This document shows positions 6,725-13,739 of a stretch of 14,128 nt of DNA, piece by piece. The stretch comes from Candidatus Atribacteria bacterium (GTDB lineage Bacteria > Atribacterota > Atribacteria > Atribacterales > Atribacteraceae): positions 1 through 14,128 of the forward strand of contig JAPLGF010000332.1 of the NCBI GenBank assembly GCA_026390275.1. Reading direction: 5' to 3'. The translations under genes were made by a program, and so were the position numbers. The first letter of the stretch is position 1. Each line of letters starts with the position of its first letter. The notes below the pieces were generated by a model, which ran no database searches, was not told the DNA's origin, and saw only the letters and a list, made by a program, of their open reading frames with translations.

Positions 6725-7945
6725 CTAAGGGTGGGGATGAGCCTCTCCCCCGAGCGTACTCGTTAATTCTTTCGCATATTCAGCAGAAATACGGTAAATA
6801 TCGGAGTAATGGAGCTCGGTGTTTTTTTGGTTCTGGACCACGGTTTCCACTTCCATCATAGCCTCTCCATTTCCATTCTGTTGCACCGAACGGATAGAGG
6901 TGGAGATTTTCTTTGCCGTTTTATTTTCCACTTCTCCCCATATTTCTGCCACTAGATGATCGTTTTCCACAAAGGTCAGGAGAATGACTTTTTGATCGGG
7001 AAAAGTGAAGCGAAGATCCTTGAAACCATCACTCACTGCGGCATCCAGCCCGGGCAATACATAGGAAGTGGTGGGAAAGTATCCGGAATGGGGACTCCTT
7101 TCGATGATTTTGGCGTCAGTTTTAAGGAGGGCGTTGTAGAGGGTGGAAGAAACCTGACAGACACCTCCTCCGTATCCCGGAATGAGCTTCCCATTCACCA
7201 CGACTTTTGTTTCTAAATAACCATCCTTTTTTTCCGCTGGACCGACGACCTGATTGAAAGAAAATGGATATCCTTTTTCTACGATTATTCCGCTCAATGT
7301 ATCAGCTGCTTTCTGGATGTTAAACCGGGTTTTTTCATCTTTCTCCAGGAGGGAGGTCTCATGATGGGAGAGGAGATAAGGGATTCTCTGGGCTTTCAGG
7401 AGAGCCGAGGTACCGACTGCGGGAGGGATGAGGTCAAAAGAGTGGAGGCGAATGGTGGATTGACCCTGCGAAATGGCACTGCGCATTTGTTCCAGCGTCT
7501 GAGCCAGGTTTAATTGCATACCCGGACGAGAGGGGGTCACCTGATGTGAGGACCAGGAGGCGTTTTGCGGTGGACGGTTGATCTTCTCGGTAATAAAAGA
7601 GAAAACCCGATTGACCTTTCCATCGTCCCATAAAAAGGTGATAGGAACTGCTCCATTGGGGAGATGAAGGGCGTCGTTCTTCATACGGGAAATGTCCCAC
7701 TGCAGGGAAAGAGCTTTTTTATCAATGGTAAATGTTTTATTCTGAACCTGGATTTCCAGAGGAACTTCCATCCATTCCTTTTCCGTTATTTGCAGGAAGG
7801 GAGCAACTTCACTTCTCCGCAGACCGTGGAGCTCTTTTCCCAGAACGGTTACATCTCCTGGCTTGATGAGAAGAAAACCGAAGAGAGTGTAAATAAAAAA
7901 CCCTGCAACACCAAGGATGAGCAGGGTTTTCCAGGGCAATCGCAT
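6725..7945 (-). CDS. VanW family protein, membrane-anchored
   Basis: A 406-residue envelope protein with one N-terminal membrane segment (about residues 7-27) and the rest predicted outside. Residues about 30-110 resemble the peptidoglycan-binding-like domain that often precedes VanW. The VanW core spans about residues 207-316 with FNIQKAADTLSGIIVEKGYPFSFNQ in pieces, VVGPAEKKDGY, PGYGGGVCQVSSTLYNALL and SGYFPTTSYVLPGLDAAVSDG. VanW is named from vancomycin resistance clusters, but no resistance genes are here and the biochemical role of the family is not established. ATG 7945 has GAAGGA upstream on the minus strand. It lies 57 bases downstream of the foldase gene on the same strand and probably shares its transcript. 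A reported role in cell wall or spore-like structures would be speculation. Confidence 0.93.
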   Translation of the reverse strand: MRLPWKTLLILGVAGFFIYTLFGFLLIKPGDVTVLGKELHGLRRSEVAPFLQITEKEWMEVPLEIQVQNKTFTIDKKALSLQWDISRMKNDALHLPNGAVPITFLWDDGKVNRVFSFITEKINRPPQNASWSSHQVTPSRPGMQLNLAQTLEQMRSAISQGQSTIRLHSFDLIPPAVGTSALLKAQRIPYLLSHHETSLLEKDEKTRFNIQKAADTLSGIIVEKGYPFSFNQVVGPAEKKDGYLETKVVVNGKLIPGYGGGVCQVSSTLYNALLKTDAKIIERSPHSGYFPTTSYVLPGLDAAVSDGFKDLRFTFPDQKVILLTFVENDHLVAEIWGEVENKTAKKISTSIRSVQQNGNGEAMMEVETVVQNQKNTELHYSDIYRISAEYAKELTSTLGGEAHPHP

Positions 7946-8002
7946 ATTTTATCCTTCACTGAAAAAAACGAGATAAAAGCTTACCAATAGCATCCAGAAT
8001 AC

Positions 8003-9106
8003 TCATTGACCACTGGTAGCCGCTGGTATTTCCGAAGCTTGTGGGGTGCTGTTCCCGGTCACTGTGGATGCGGGTGATGGGGAGGTTGCCAGAGAAGCGC
8101 TGCCCGATGGAGAGGGAGTGGTGTTGAACGCTTCTGCGAGAGTGATGGTGCTCTTCTGGCGGAGTTCGGCAACCAGGTGATCCAGCTTCACTCGTTTCTG
8201 TTCATTTTCCAGAATAGTTTTTATCTGTTCTCTTGATTCTTCAAGGTTTTTTTCCTGACCGGGCTTGAATTCCATAACTTTAAAGATCTGAAAGCTACTT
8301 CCGGTTTTAATGACCGAAGTGATGGCTCCGGGCTTATCTTTCAAGGCGATGATGGCATCTTTGGCTTCTTGGGGAAGTCGATTTTCCGGAATCCAACCGG
8401 CATCACCACCGTTTTTGGCGGTCGAATCTAAGGAATTCGCCTTGGCCGTGGCAGCGAAGTCCTCACCCAAATTCAGCTTTTTGATGATTTTATCCGCCTC
8501 TTCCGCGGTGATCTGGGTGACCTGGGCAAGATGGTACTGGTTAGGAATGGAAAGGAGTTGTTTATTGTCGTTATAATACTTTTGAATATCGGCGTCTGGA
8601 ATTTGAATTCCTTCGTTCAATGAATTGACCAGCACATTCGTCTGGAGGTCCCGGCGGAGGGATTCTTTAAAATCATCCATAGAGGCCTGAGGGTATTGAT
8701 ATTCGAGATATTTTTTAAACTCTTCGGGGGAGGGAAAATTCGCTTCGAATTCTTTAAGCTTCATGTTGACATCCTGGTCTGATACTTTCAGGTTACGGGA
8801 TTGAGCCTCCTGGTAAAGAAGCTGGTTGTCAATCATGTTCTCAAGCGTCATTCTTCGCAAATAATCGATTCCCTTTTCGTCGAGCTGACTCAAATATTTG
8901 TTATCAAACTGGGAGATAAAATTCCGGAATTGATTTTCCAGTTCGAAATAGGTTATTGGAGTATCATTGACTGTTGCTGCCACTGCTTCTGGCTGGACTG
9001 GACCACGGGAACGACGGTAATATGTTCCATAGAAAAGTGTTCCCACGAAAGTTACAACCAAGATAATGACGATGACATCAAGATTTTTGCGGAATCCTCT
9101 CAGCAT
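8003..9106 (-). CDS. Membrane-anchored SurA/PpiD/PrsA-like peptidyl-prolyl isomerase (parvulin type)
   Basis: A 367-residue foldase thought to assist secreted proteins on the periplasmic or outer face of the membrane. It has a short cytoplasmic head (LRGFRKNLD), a single membrane helix (9-28), a SurA_N-type helical chaperone region (about 43-165, containing VNDTPITYFELENQF) and a parvulin-like domain (about 187-282). Within the latter, EDFAATAKANSLDSTAKNGG and DAGWIPENRLP match the family. Two usual parvulin features are weak: the opening reads YHLAQV rather than SHILV, and the closing FGYHI-type motif reads SSFQIFKV. Isomerase activity is therefore uncertain. The last 39 residues are a Ser/Thr/Pro/Ala-rich tail. 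ATG 9106 is chosen because GGGTGGGAG precedes it, whereas a start at 9178 would lie on the promoter. Confidence 0.87.
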   Translation of the reverse strand: MLRGFRKNLDVIVIILVVTFVGTLFYGTYYRRSRGPVQPEAVAATVNDTPITYFELENQFRNFISQFDNKYLSQLDEKGIDYLRRMTLENMIDNQLLYQEAQSRNLKVSDQDVNMKLKEFEANFPSPEEFKKYLEYQYPQASMDDFKESLRRDLQTNVLVNSLNEGIQIPDADIQKYYNDNKQLLSIPNQYHLAQVTQITAEEADKIIKKLNLGEDFAATAKANSLDSTAKNGGDAGWIPENRLPQEAKDAIIALKDKPGAITSVIKTGSSFQIFKVMEFKPGQEKNLEESREQIKTILENEQKRVKLDHLVAELRQKSTITLAEAFNTTPSPSGSASLATSPSPASTVTGNSTPQASEIPAATSGQ

Positions 9107-9149
9107 ATATTCTCCCACCCTTGAGACATTCAGTATTATTTTTGGTAGA

Positions 9150-9178
9150 ATACTACTCCAGTTGATGAACGTTGTCAA
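9150..9178 (-). promoter_or_regulatory. Strong sigma70/sigmaA-type promoter for the foldase-vanW pair
   Basis: On the minus strand a perfect TTGACA (plus 9173-9178) and TAGTAT (plus 9150-9155) are exactly 17 bases apart. Transcription should start near 9143, leaving about 37 bases of leader before ATG 9106. Its position excludes the longer reading frame beginning at 9178. A hyphenated palindrome, GTAG-AATA-CTAC (plus 9145-9156), covers the -10 box. TTGA-N9-TCAA (plus 9162-9178) covers the -35 box. Either could be an operator. Confidence 0.72.
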
Positions 9179-9180
9179 TT

Positions 9181-9209
9181 TTGATTCTTCCTCGGCTGGC
9201 GAATTATTG
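9181..9209 (+). promoter_or_regulatory. Weak candidate promoter for the fab-plsY operon
   Basis: TTGATT at 9181-9186 and TTATTG at 9204-9209 with a 17-base spacer is the best plus-strand candidate in the 134-base divergent gap. The -10 box is poor, so an activator or a different site may be needed. It adjoins the minus-strand -35 box, so the two promoters would compete or be coregulated. Confidence 0.25.
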
Positions 9210-9240
9210 TGGCTCCATAGAACGGGGGGTTGGAAAGGTT

Positions 9241-9684
9241 ATGGAATTAGATATCCGAAAAATCCAGGAAATTCTCCCACATCGTTTCCCTTTTCTTCTC
9301 ATCGATAAAGTACTTTCTATCGAAGGTACCACCGCAGTGGGGATTAAGAATGTGACCATTAATGAATGGTTCTTTCAGGGTCATTATCCCGGACGACCCA
9401 TCATGCCGGGAGTTCTCATTGTGGAATGTATGGCCCAGGTGGGTGCGACCATGATGATCCACATGGAAGAATACCGAAACTGCGTTCCGTATTTTACTTC
9501 GCTGGATCATGTGAAATTCAGGCGTCCGGTCATTCCCGGAGATCAGATGGTGATGGAGGTCACACTTTTAAAAGTTCGTCATCGGATTGGAAAAATGAAA
9601 GCGGTGGCAAAAGTGAATGAGGGAGTGGTAGCAGAAGGGGAATTGGGTTTTTCTCTGGTTGAGGCAAAGGAGGAACCGGCTTGA
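9241..9684 (+). CDS. fabZ: 3-hydroxyacyl-[acyl-carrier-protein] dehydratase FabZ
   Basis: Hot-dog fold dehydratase of type II fatty acid synthesis, converting 3-hydroxyacyl-ACP to trans-2-enoyl-ACP in the cytoplasm. It is 147 residues, the usual size. The N-terminal IQEILPHRFPFLLIDKV (8-24) is diagnostic. Catalytic His48 lies in GHYPGRPIMPG (47-57) and Glu62 in VLIVECMAQVG. DHVKFRRPVIPGD (89-101) is also conserved. It reads as FabZ rather than FabA, so no unsaturated-chain isomerisation is implied. ATG 9241 follows GGAAAGG at 9232-9238; an upstream in-frame start at 9172 lies in the promoter region and adds non-conserved residues. It is the first gene of a six-gene operon and overlaps fabH. 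Confidence 0.97.
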   Translation: MELDIRKIQEILPHRFPFLLIDKVLSIEGTTAVGIKNVTINEWFFQGHYPGRPIMPGVLIVECMAQVGATMMIHMEEYRNCVPYFTSLDHVKFRRPVIPGDQMVMEVTLLKVRHRIGKMKAVAKVNEGVVAEGELGFSLVEAKEEPA

Positions 9685-10664
9685 AACAACGAGCGGTGAA
9701 AATTCTGGGCACTGGGGCCTTTGTTCCACCACGAGTAGTAACGAACCTGGATCTGGAAAAGATGGTCGAAACGAGCGATGATTGGATCACGACCCGGACG
9801 GGGATCAAGGAACGTCGAATTGCTTCTCCTGACGAAACCACCTCAGTTCTGGCGTTGGCAGCAGCCAGGGAGGCATTGGCGAAGGCATCGGTTCCACCGG
9901 AGGACCTTGATTTGATTGTCGTAGCCACTGTTACCCCCGATATGTTATTTCCCGCTACGGCCTGTCTCCTGCAGAAAGAACTTCATGCCCGGAATGCCGC
10001 TTGTTTTGATTTGGAAGCGGGGTGTACCGGGTTTGTCTATGCCCTTTCCGTGGTGGAAAAATATTTAGTCGCTGGTGGGGGGGACACTGCCCTGGTGGTG
10101 GGCGCAGAAACCCTTTCCAAAATTTTAAACTGGAACGACCGCGCGACCTGTGTTTTGTTTGGTGATGGAGCCGGAGCAGTGGTGCTGGGAATTGACGAGA
10201 AACCGGGGATTCTCGCTACCATCCTTGGTTCTGATGGTCAAGGATCCCATCTGTTAGATCTTCCCGCGGGAGGGTCCCGGATGCCAGCCTCACCGGAGAC
10301 CCTTGCGCAAAATCTCCATTTCATTCACATGGCGGGGAATGAGGTTTTTAAATTTGCGGTCCGGGTCATAGTTGATGCTTCATTACGGGTTTTGGAAAAA
10401 GCCCATTGTACTATGGAAGAGGTGAACCTTTTTATCCCCCATCAGGCTAATATCCGGATCATCCATTCAGCGGCGAAACGGTTGGGTCTTTCGATGGATC
10501 GGATTTTTGTGAACGTCAATCGGTATGGAAATACCTCATCAGCGTCGATTCCTCTGGCACTTCATGAAGCAGTTGTACAGCAGAGAATTCGAAGCGGCGA
10601 TCTGGTATTACTGGTCGGTTTTGGAGCCGGGCTAACCTGGGGTTCAGCGCTCATTCGATGGTAA
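9681..10664 (+). CDS. fabH: 3-oxoacyl-ACP synthase III FabH (TTG start)
   Basis: Initiates fatty acid chains by condensing an acyl-CoA, usually acetyl or branched, with malonyl-ACP. It is 327 residues. The catalytic triad is visible as Cys115 in LEAGCTGFVYAL, His254 in IPHQANIRI and Asn284 in VNRYGNTSSASIP. The N-terminal SDDWITTRTGIKERRIA (32-48) and FGDGAGAVVL (160-169) are typical. The start is TTG 9681, which overlaps the fabZ stop as TTGA. A near-perfect AAGGAGG at 9667-9673 sits 7 bases upstream, and the predicted protein begins MKQRAVKILGTGAFVPP, which matches the normal FabH N-terminus. Acyl-CoA preference, straight or branched, cannot be read from sequence here. Confidence 0.97.
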   Translation: MKQRAVKILGTGAFVPPRVVTNLDLEKMVETSDDWITTRTGIKERRIASPDETTSVLALAAAREALAKASVPPEDLDLIVVATVTPDMLFPATACLLQKELHARNAACFDLEAGCTGFVYALSVVEKYLVAGGGDTALVVGAETLSKILNWNDRATCVLFGDGAGAVVLGIDEKPGILATILGSDGQGSHLLDLPAGGSRMPASPETLAQNLHFIHMAGNEVFKFAVRVIVDASLRVLEKAHCTMEEVNLFIPHQANIRIIHSAAKRLGLSMDRIFVNVNRYGNTSSASIPLALHEAVVQQRIRSGDLVLLVGFGAGLTWGSALIRW

Positions 10665-10678
10665 GGGAGGTTTGTATT

Positions 10679-11920
10679 TTGAACAGAAGAGTGTTTGTCA
10701 CGGGAATCGGTATAATCAGCCCGGTGGGAAGTGGAAAAGAAAACTTCTGGAAAGCTCTCAAAGAAGGTCAGTCAGGAATCAGTCAGGTCAGTCGGTTTGA
10801 TGCCAGTTCTTTTGACAGCCGGATAGCCGGTGAAGTCAAAGATTTTAACAGTGATGATTTCCTCCCTCGAAAAGAAGCGAGACGAATGGACCGTTTTTCC
10901 CAGTTTGCGGTCAGTGCATCTCTGATGGCTTTCCAGGATTCGGGGATTGATCTCCATCAGCTTAATAAAGAGCGAGCGGGAGTGATTCTTGGTTCTGGTA
11001 TCGGTGGTATCAATACCTTCGAGGAACAACATGAAATACTTATGATTAAAGGGCCTCAAAAGGTGAGCCCTTTCTTCATCCCGATGATGATTGTGAACAT
11101 GGGAGCGGCGAACGTCGCTATCCAGCTCGGTTTGCAGGGCCCCGGTAGTTGTGTATCCACCGCTTGTGAAGCATCAACCCATGCCATTGGGGAAGCGTTA
11201 CGAATCATTCAACGGGGGGATGCGGATCTCATGGTGGCGGTCGGTTCGGAAGCATCCATCACCCCCATTGCTCTCGCTGGTTTTTGTGCCATGAAAGCAC
11301 TTTCTACCCGAAATGATGAACCGCAACTTGCTTCTCGTCCCTTTGAAAAAAACCGGGATGGTTTTGTGATGGCGGAGGGAGCGGCAGCTCTGATCCTGGA
11401 AGCGAAAGAAAGTGTGGAGAGACGAAACGCCACCATCTATGCCGAGTTGAAGGGATATGGCTCCACCTGTGATGCCTATCACATCACTGCCCCGGATCCA
11501 GAGGGGAAGGGGGCAGCTCGCTCCATGATGATTGCGGTGCTGGACGCGGGTCTGACCATCGAGGAAGTGGACTATATCAATGCCCACGGTACATCCACTC
11601 CCCTCAATGATAAGATGGAAACCCTGGCAATTAAAAAAATATTTGGCGAATATGCCAGGAAAATTCGGATCAGTTCCACTAAGTCCATGACCGGGCATTT
11701 ATTGGGTGCTGCCGGGGCACTGGAAGCCGCGGCTACGGTTCTTTCAATTTTTGAAGGGGTGATCCCCCCCACGATCAATCTTGTGGAGGTCGATCCCGAA
11801 TGTGACCTGGATTATACCCCGAACCATGCTGTTCGTGTACCCATCCGAAATGCTATTTCCAATTCTTTTGGCTTTGGCGGTCATAACGGCTCCCTGGTTT
11901 TTGGATCGTATAGAGGGTAA
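10679..11920 (+). CDS. fabF: 3-oxoacyl-ACP synthase II FabF (TTG start)
   Basis: Elongating condensing enzyme of type II fatty acid synthesis. Starting at TTG 10679 gives 413 residues. Active-site residues then fall at Cys163 (STACEAS), His303 (NAHGTSTPLND), Lys335 (STKSMTGH) and His340, the same numbers as in the E. coli enzyme as I recall it. GGGAGG at 10665-10670 lies 8 bases upstream of the TTG. The in-frame ATG at 10658 is inside the end of fabH, has no ribosome binding site and would add seven unconserved residues (MVREVCI). DRFSQFAVSA, GSGIGG and the C-terminal NSFGFGGHNGSLVF are further family marks. It has the Cys-His-His set of a true condensing enzyme, not a chain-length-factor-like relative. 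The gap to fabH is 14 bases, and plsY follows after 4. Confidence 0.97.
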   Translation: MNRRVFVTGIGIISPVGSGKENFWKALKEGQSGISQVSRFDASSFDSRIAGEVKDFNSDDFLPRKEARRMDRFSQFAVSASLMAFQDSGIDLHQLNKERAGVILGSGIGGINTFEEQHEILMIKGPQKVSPFFIPMMIVNMGAANVAIQLGLQGPGSCVSTACEASTHAIGEALRIIQRGDADLMVAVGSEASITPIALAGFCAMKALSTRNDEPQLASRPFEKNRDGFVMAEGAAALILEAKESVERRNATIYAELKGYGSTCDAYHITAPDPEGKGAARSMMIAVLDAGLTIEEVDYINAHGTSTPLNDKMETLAIKKIFGEYARKIRISSTKSMTGHLLGAAGALEAAATVLSIFEGVIPPTINLVEVDPECDLDYTPNHAVRVPIRNAISNSFGFGGHNGSLVFGSYRG

Positions 11921-11924
11921 AAAT

Positions 11925-12530
11925 ATGACTGGCTGGTGGGTATTGCTTTTCAATTATCTGATCGGATCCCTCCCGTTTGGTCTGATTATCGGTTGGATGG
12001 TAAAGGGAGTCGATATCCGGAAGTTCGGGAGTGGAAATATTGGAGCGACGAACGTGTCACGGGTCGCCGGTTTTGCGCCGGCCCTTATTGCTGGAATCGC
12101 CGATGCCCTGAAAGGGTTTCTGGGGGCATGGATTGCTACCTATTTTGTTCCGAACCCCTATCTCTGGTTTTTTGCCACATTTCTTATTGTTATCGGTCAC
12201 AACTGGTCTCTCTTCCTTTCTTTCAAGGGAGGAAAGGGGGTAGCCACCACCTTGGGAGTTTTGTTTTATCTCTCGTGGCCGGCGGCGATCATCAGTTTTT
12301 TGGTCTGGATTGGGGTAGTGGCCGGGAGTCGGTATTCTTCCCTTGGTTCATTGATGGGAGCTCTTATGATGCCCATTTCTCTCTTTCTCTTCCAACGTCC
12401 GTTACACTATATTGGATGGGGAATATTTGCGTGTTTGTTGGTGTTTTGGAGACACAGTGAAAATATAAAACGGTTGATGAGTGGTCAGGAACACAAAGTT
12501 GGAAAAGGGGAGCGTGAAAACCATGGTTGA
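11925..12530 (+). CDS. plsY: Acyl-phosphate:glycerol-3-phosphate acyltransferase PlsY
   Basis: Integral membrane enzyme that transfers an acyl group from acyl phosphate to glycerol-3-phosphate, the first step of phospholipid synthesis. It is 201 residues with five probable membrane segments. The three PlsY motifs are present: GSGNIGATNV (35-44), FKGGKGVAT (100-108) and WRHSENIKRLMSGQEHK (175-191). ATG 11925 has GAGGG at 11913-11917; longer readings extend into fabF. PlsY requires acyl phosphate from PlsX, and no plsX is in the window. Its place after fabF couples chain synthesis to membrane lipid assembly. The gene overlaps trxA by 8 bases. Confidence 0.97.
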   Translation: MTGWWVLLFNYLIGSLPFGLIIGWMVKGVDIRKFGSGNIGATNVSRVAGFAPALIAGIADALKGFLGAWIATYFVPNPYLWFFATFLIVIGHNWSLFLSFKGGKGVATTLGVLFYLSWPAAIISFLVWIGVVAGSRYSSLGSLMGALMMPISLFLFQRPLHYIGWGIFACLLVFWRHSENIKRLMSGQEHKVGKGERENHG

Positions 12531-12855
12531 GTTTGTCAATCAGGTGGGAGATGAAAATTTTGAAACCGAGGTCCTTCAGTCTACCATCCCGGTAGTGGTT
12601 GATTTTTGGGCGTCCTGGTGCATGCCCTGTCGGATGATGGCACCGGTAGTGGAAGAAGTCGCTAAAGAGTGGAAGGATAAAGTGAAAGTTTGCAAGCTGA
12701 ATACCGACAATGCATCGGCAATTGCCTCCCGTTTTGGAATTAGTGCCATCCCCACCCTGATTATTTTCCAGGGAGGGAAAGAAGTAGAACGGATTGTGGG
12801 ATATGTCCCGAAGAAATCCATCGAATCAAAGCTTCAAAATGTCGTCAAGAAATGA
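12523..12855 (+). CDS. trxA: Thioredoxin
   Basis: A 110-residue single-domain thioredoxin, a cytoplasmic dithiol-disulfide reductant. The active site is FWASWCMPCRMMAP with Cys33 and Cys36. The dipeptide between the cysteines is Met-Pro, where the classical form is Gly-Pro, which may shift the redox potential. The cis-proline Pro77 is in SAIPTLIIF. There is no signal peptide. ATG 12523 is favoured because AAGGGGAG at 12505-12512 is 10 bases upstream; a GTG at 12514 is too close to that site and one at 12481 adds unconserved residues. It overlaps plsY and shares an ATGA overlap with the deacetylase gene, so it appears to be an operon member, not an independent stress gene. Confidence 0.95.
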   Translation: MVEFVNQVGDENFETEVLQSTIPVVVDFWASWCMPCRMMAPVVEEVAKEWKDKVKVCKLNTDNASAIASRFGISAIPTLIIFQGGKEVERIVGYVPKKSIESKLQNVVKK

Positions 12856-13559
12856 TGGTTAAACGGAACATTGTTTTTCCTGTGGTACTTTTTGCTCTCG
12901 TCACCCTGATTTCCTCGGTGGTTTTCGCTCTGGATATCAGGAATGATGTAGTTTATGGGTACAATTGTGTCAGAACAATGGCCGTCAATCGCCGGATGGG
13001 AAAAGTCGTGGCTCTGACGTTCGACGATACTCCGAATGTCTATACGTTAAAAATTATAAAGATCTTACAATCATATCGAGTCAGAGCCACGTTTTTTCTG
13101 GTCGGGTATCAGGTGAAAAAGCATCCAGATATAGCAAAAAGGATTGTGGATGCTGGTTATGAACTGGGAAACCATTCCTTTTCCCATCGTTGGAACGGGA
13201 AACAAACCGTGGAAGATCTTCTGAAAGATATCGGAAGAGCAGAGAAAATCATTGTTGATACCACCGGTCATATTCCCCTCTATTTGCGACCACCCGGAGG
13301 GTTACTGAATGAAAAAATAAAAAAGGCATGTGGCAGAAGTGGATATGGAATTGTCTTGTGGACGGTTGATTCCCAAGACTGGGCAATCAAGGAAAACAAA
13401 GAAGCGATTTATCACAATGTCATCGATCATGTCCGGCCGGGCTCGGTGATCCTCTTTCATAGTCTCCCCCAGACCGTGGAAGCCCTCCCCCAGATCCTGG
13501 AGACATTACAGTCAAAGGGATATCAAATTCTCAGCGTTTCTTCCGTGTTCAAAAATTAA
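12852..13559 (+). CDS. Secreted polysaccharide deacetylase (NodB homology domain)
   Basis: A 235-residue exported carbohydrate esterase family 4 protein expected to remove N-acetyl groups from peptidoglycan or another amino sugar polymer. A signal segment (about 7-27) ends in a possible signal peptidase I site, VFA before LDIR. The metal and catalytic motifs are TFDDTP (56-61, Asp58/Asp59), NHSFSH (107-112, His108 and His112), RPPGG (146-150), DSQDW (173-177) and LFHS (201-204). They are all present, so activity is plausible. The first motif has Thr where TFDDGP is usual. There are two adjacent ATG codons (12852 and 12855); the first overlaps the trxA stop (ATGA) and the ribosome binding site is weak. 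It is the last gene of the fab operon. The exact substrate is not determinable. Confidence 0.93.
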   Translation: MMVKRNIVFPVVLFALVTLISSVVFALDIRNDVVYGYNCVRTMAVNRRMGKVVALTFDDTPNVYTLKIIKILQSYRVRATFFLVGYQVKKHPDIAKRIVDAGYELGNHSFSHRWNGKQTVEDLLKDIGRAEKIIVDTTGHIPLYLRPPGGLLNEKIKKACGRSGYGIVLWTVDSQDWAIKENKEAIYHNVIDHVRPGSVILFHSLPQTVEALPQILETLQSKGYQILSVSSVFKN

Positions 13560-13602
13560 CAGAAGGACTGTAAAATCAACCTACAGCATATTATAAAAAA
13601 TC

Positions 13603-13641
13603 AAAAAAAAGCGGTCAGGCAACCATTTCGGTGTCCCAGCC
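13603..13641 (-). terminator. Possible imperfect terminator hairpin for the TM1266-like gene
   Basis: On the minus strand GGCTGGGACACC (plus 13630-13641) can pair imperfectly with GGTTGCCTGACC (plus 13613-13624) across a 5-base loop, with three mismatched positions and two G-U wobbles. Eight T residues follow almost at once (plus A8 at 13603-13610). The run of T is convincing, the stem only moderate. Confidence 0.4.
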
Positions 13642-13712
13642 TATTTTAGAAAAAAAAGGAATTCTTCGCTGCTTTGGTGTTGCCAGGGACGGGAATGATT
13701 TTCTGATCGCTT

Positions 13713-13739
13713 AATGTAGGTAGGTGTGTTTCCTACATT
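13713..13739. repeat. 8-bp inverted repeat at the end of the TM1266-like gene
   Basis: AATGTAGG (13713-13720) and CCTACATT (13732-13739) form a perfect 8-bp stem with an 11-base loop. The right arm overlaps the stop codon and last codons of the minus-strand gene. Neither side has a T tract, so it is not a standard terminator. It could protect transcript 3' ends or cap either convergent transcript. Confidence 0.5.

Noticed and set aside
6720..6740. TCATCC / GGATGA inverted repeat as a terminator between the convergent URO-D and vanW genes
   Set aside because: Only 6 base pairs with a 9-base loop and no T tract on either strand; it also runs into the vanW coding end.
6725..7945. Vancomycin resistance
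   Set aside because: VanW-domain proteins are widespread and no vanA, vanH, vanX, vanR or vanS gene is present.
9107..9178. Longer foldase protein starting at 9178
   Set aside because: The extra 24 codons cover the TTGACA-17-TAGTAT promoter, so they should not be transcribed, and the internal ATG 9106 has a good ribosome binding site.
11781..11924. Longer plsY reading frame
   Set aside because: This part is an out-of-frame reading of the fabF 3' end; the PlsY family start matches ATG 11925.
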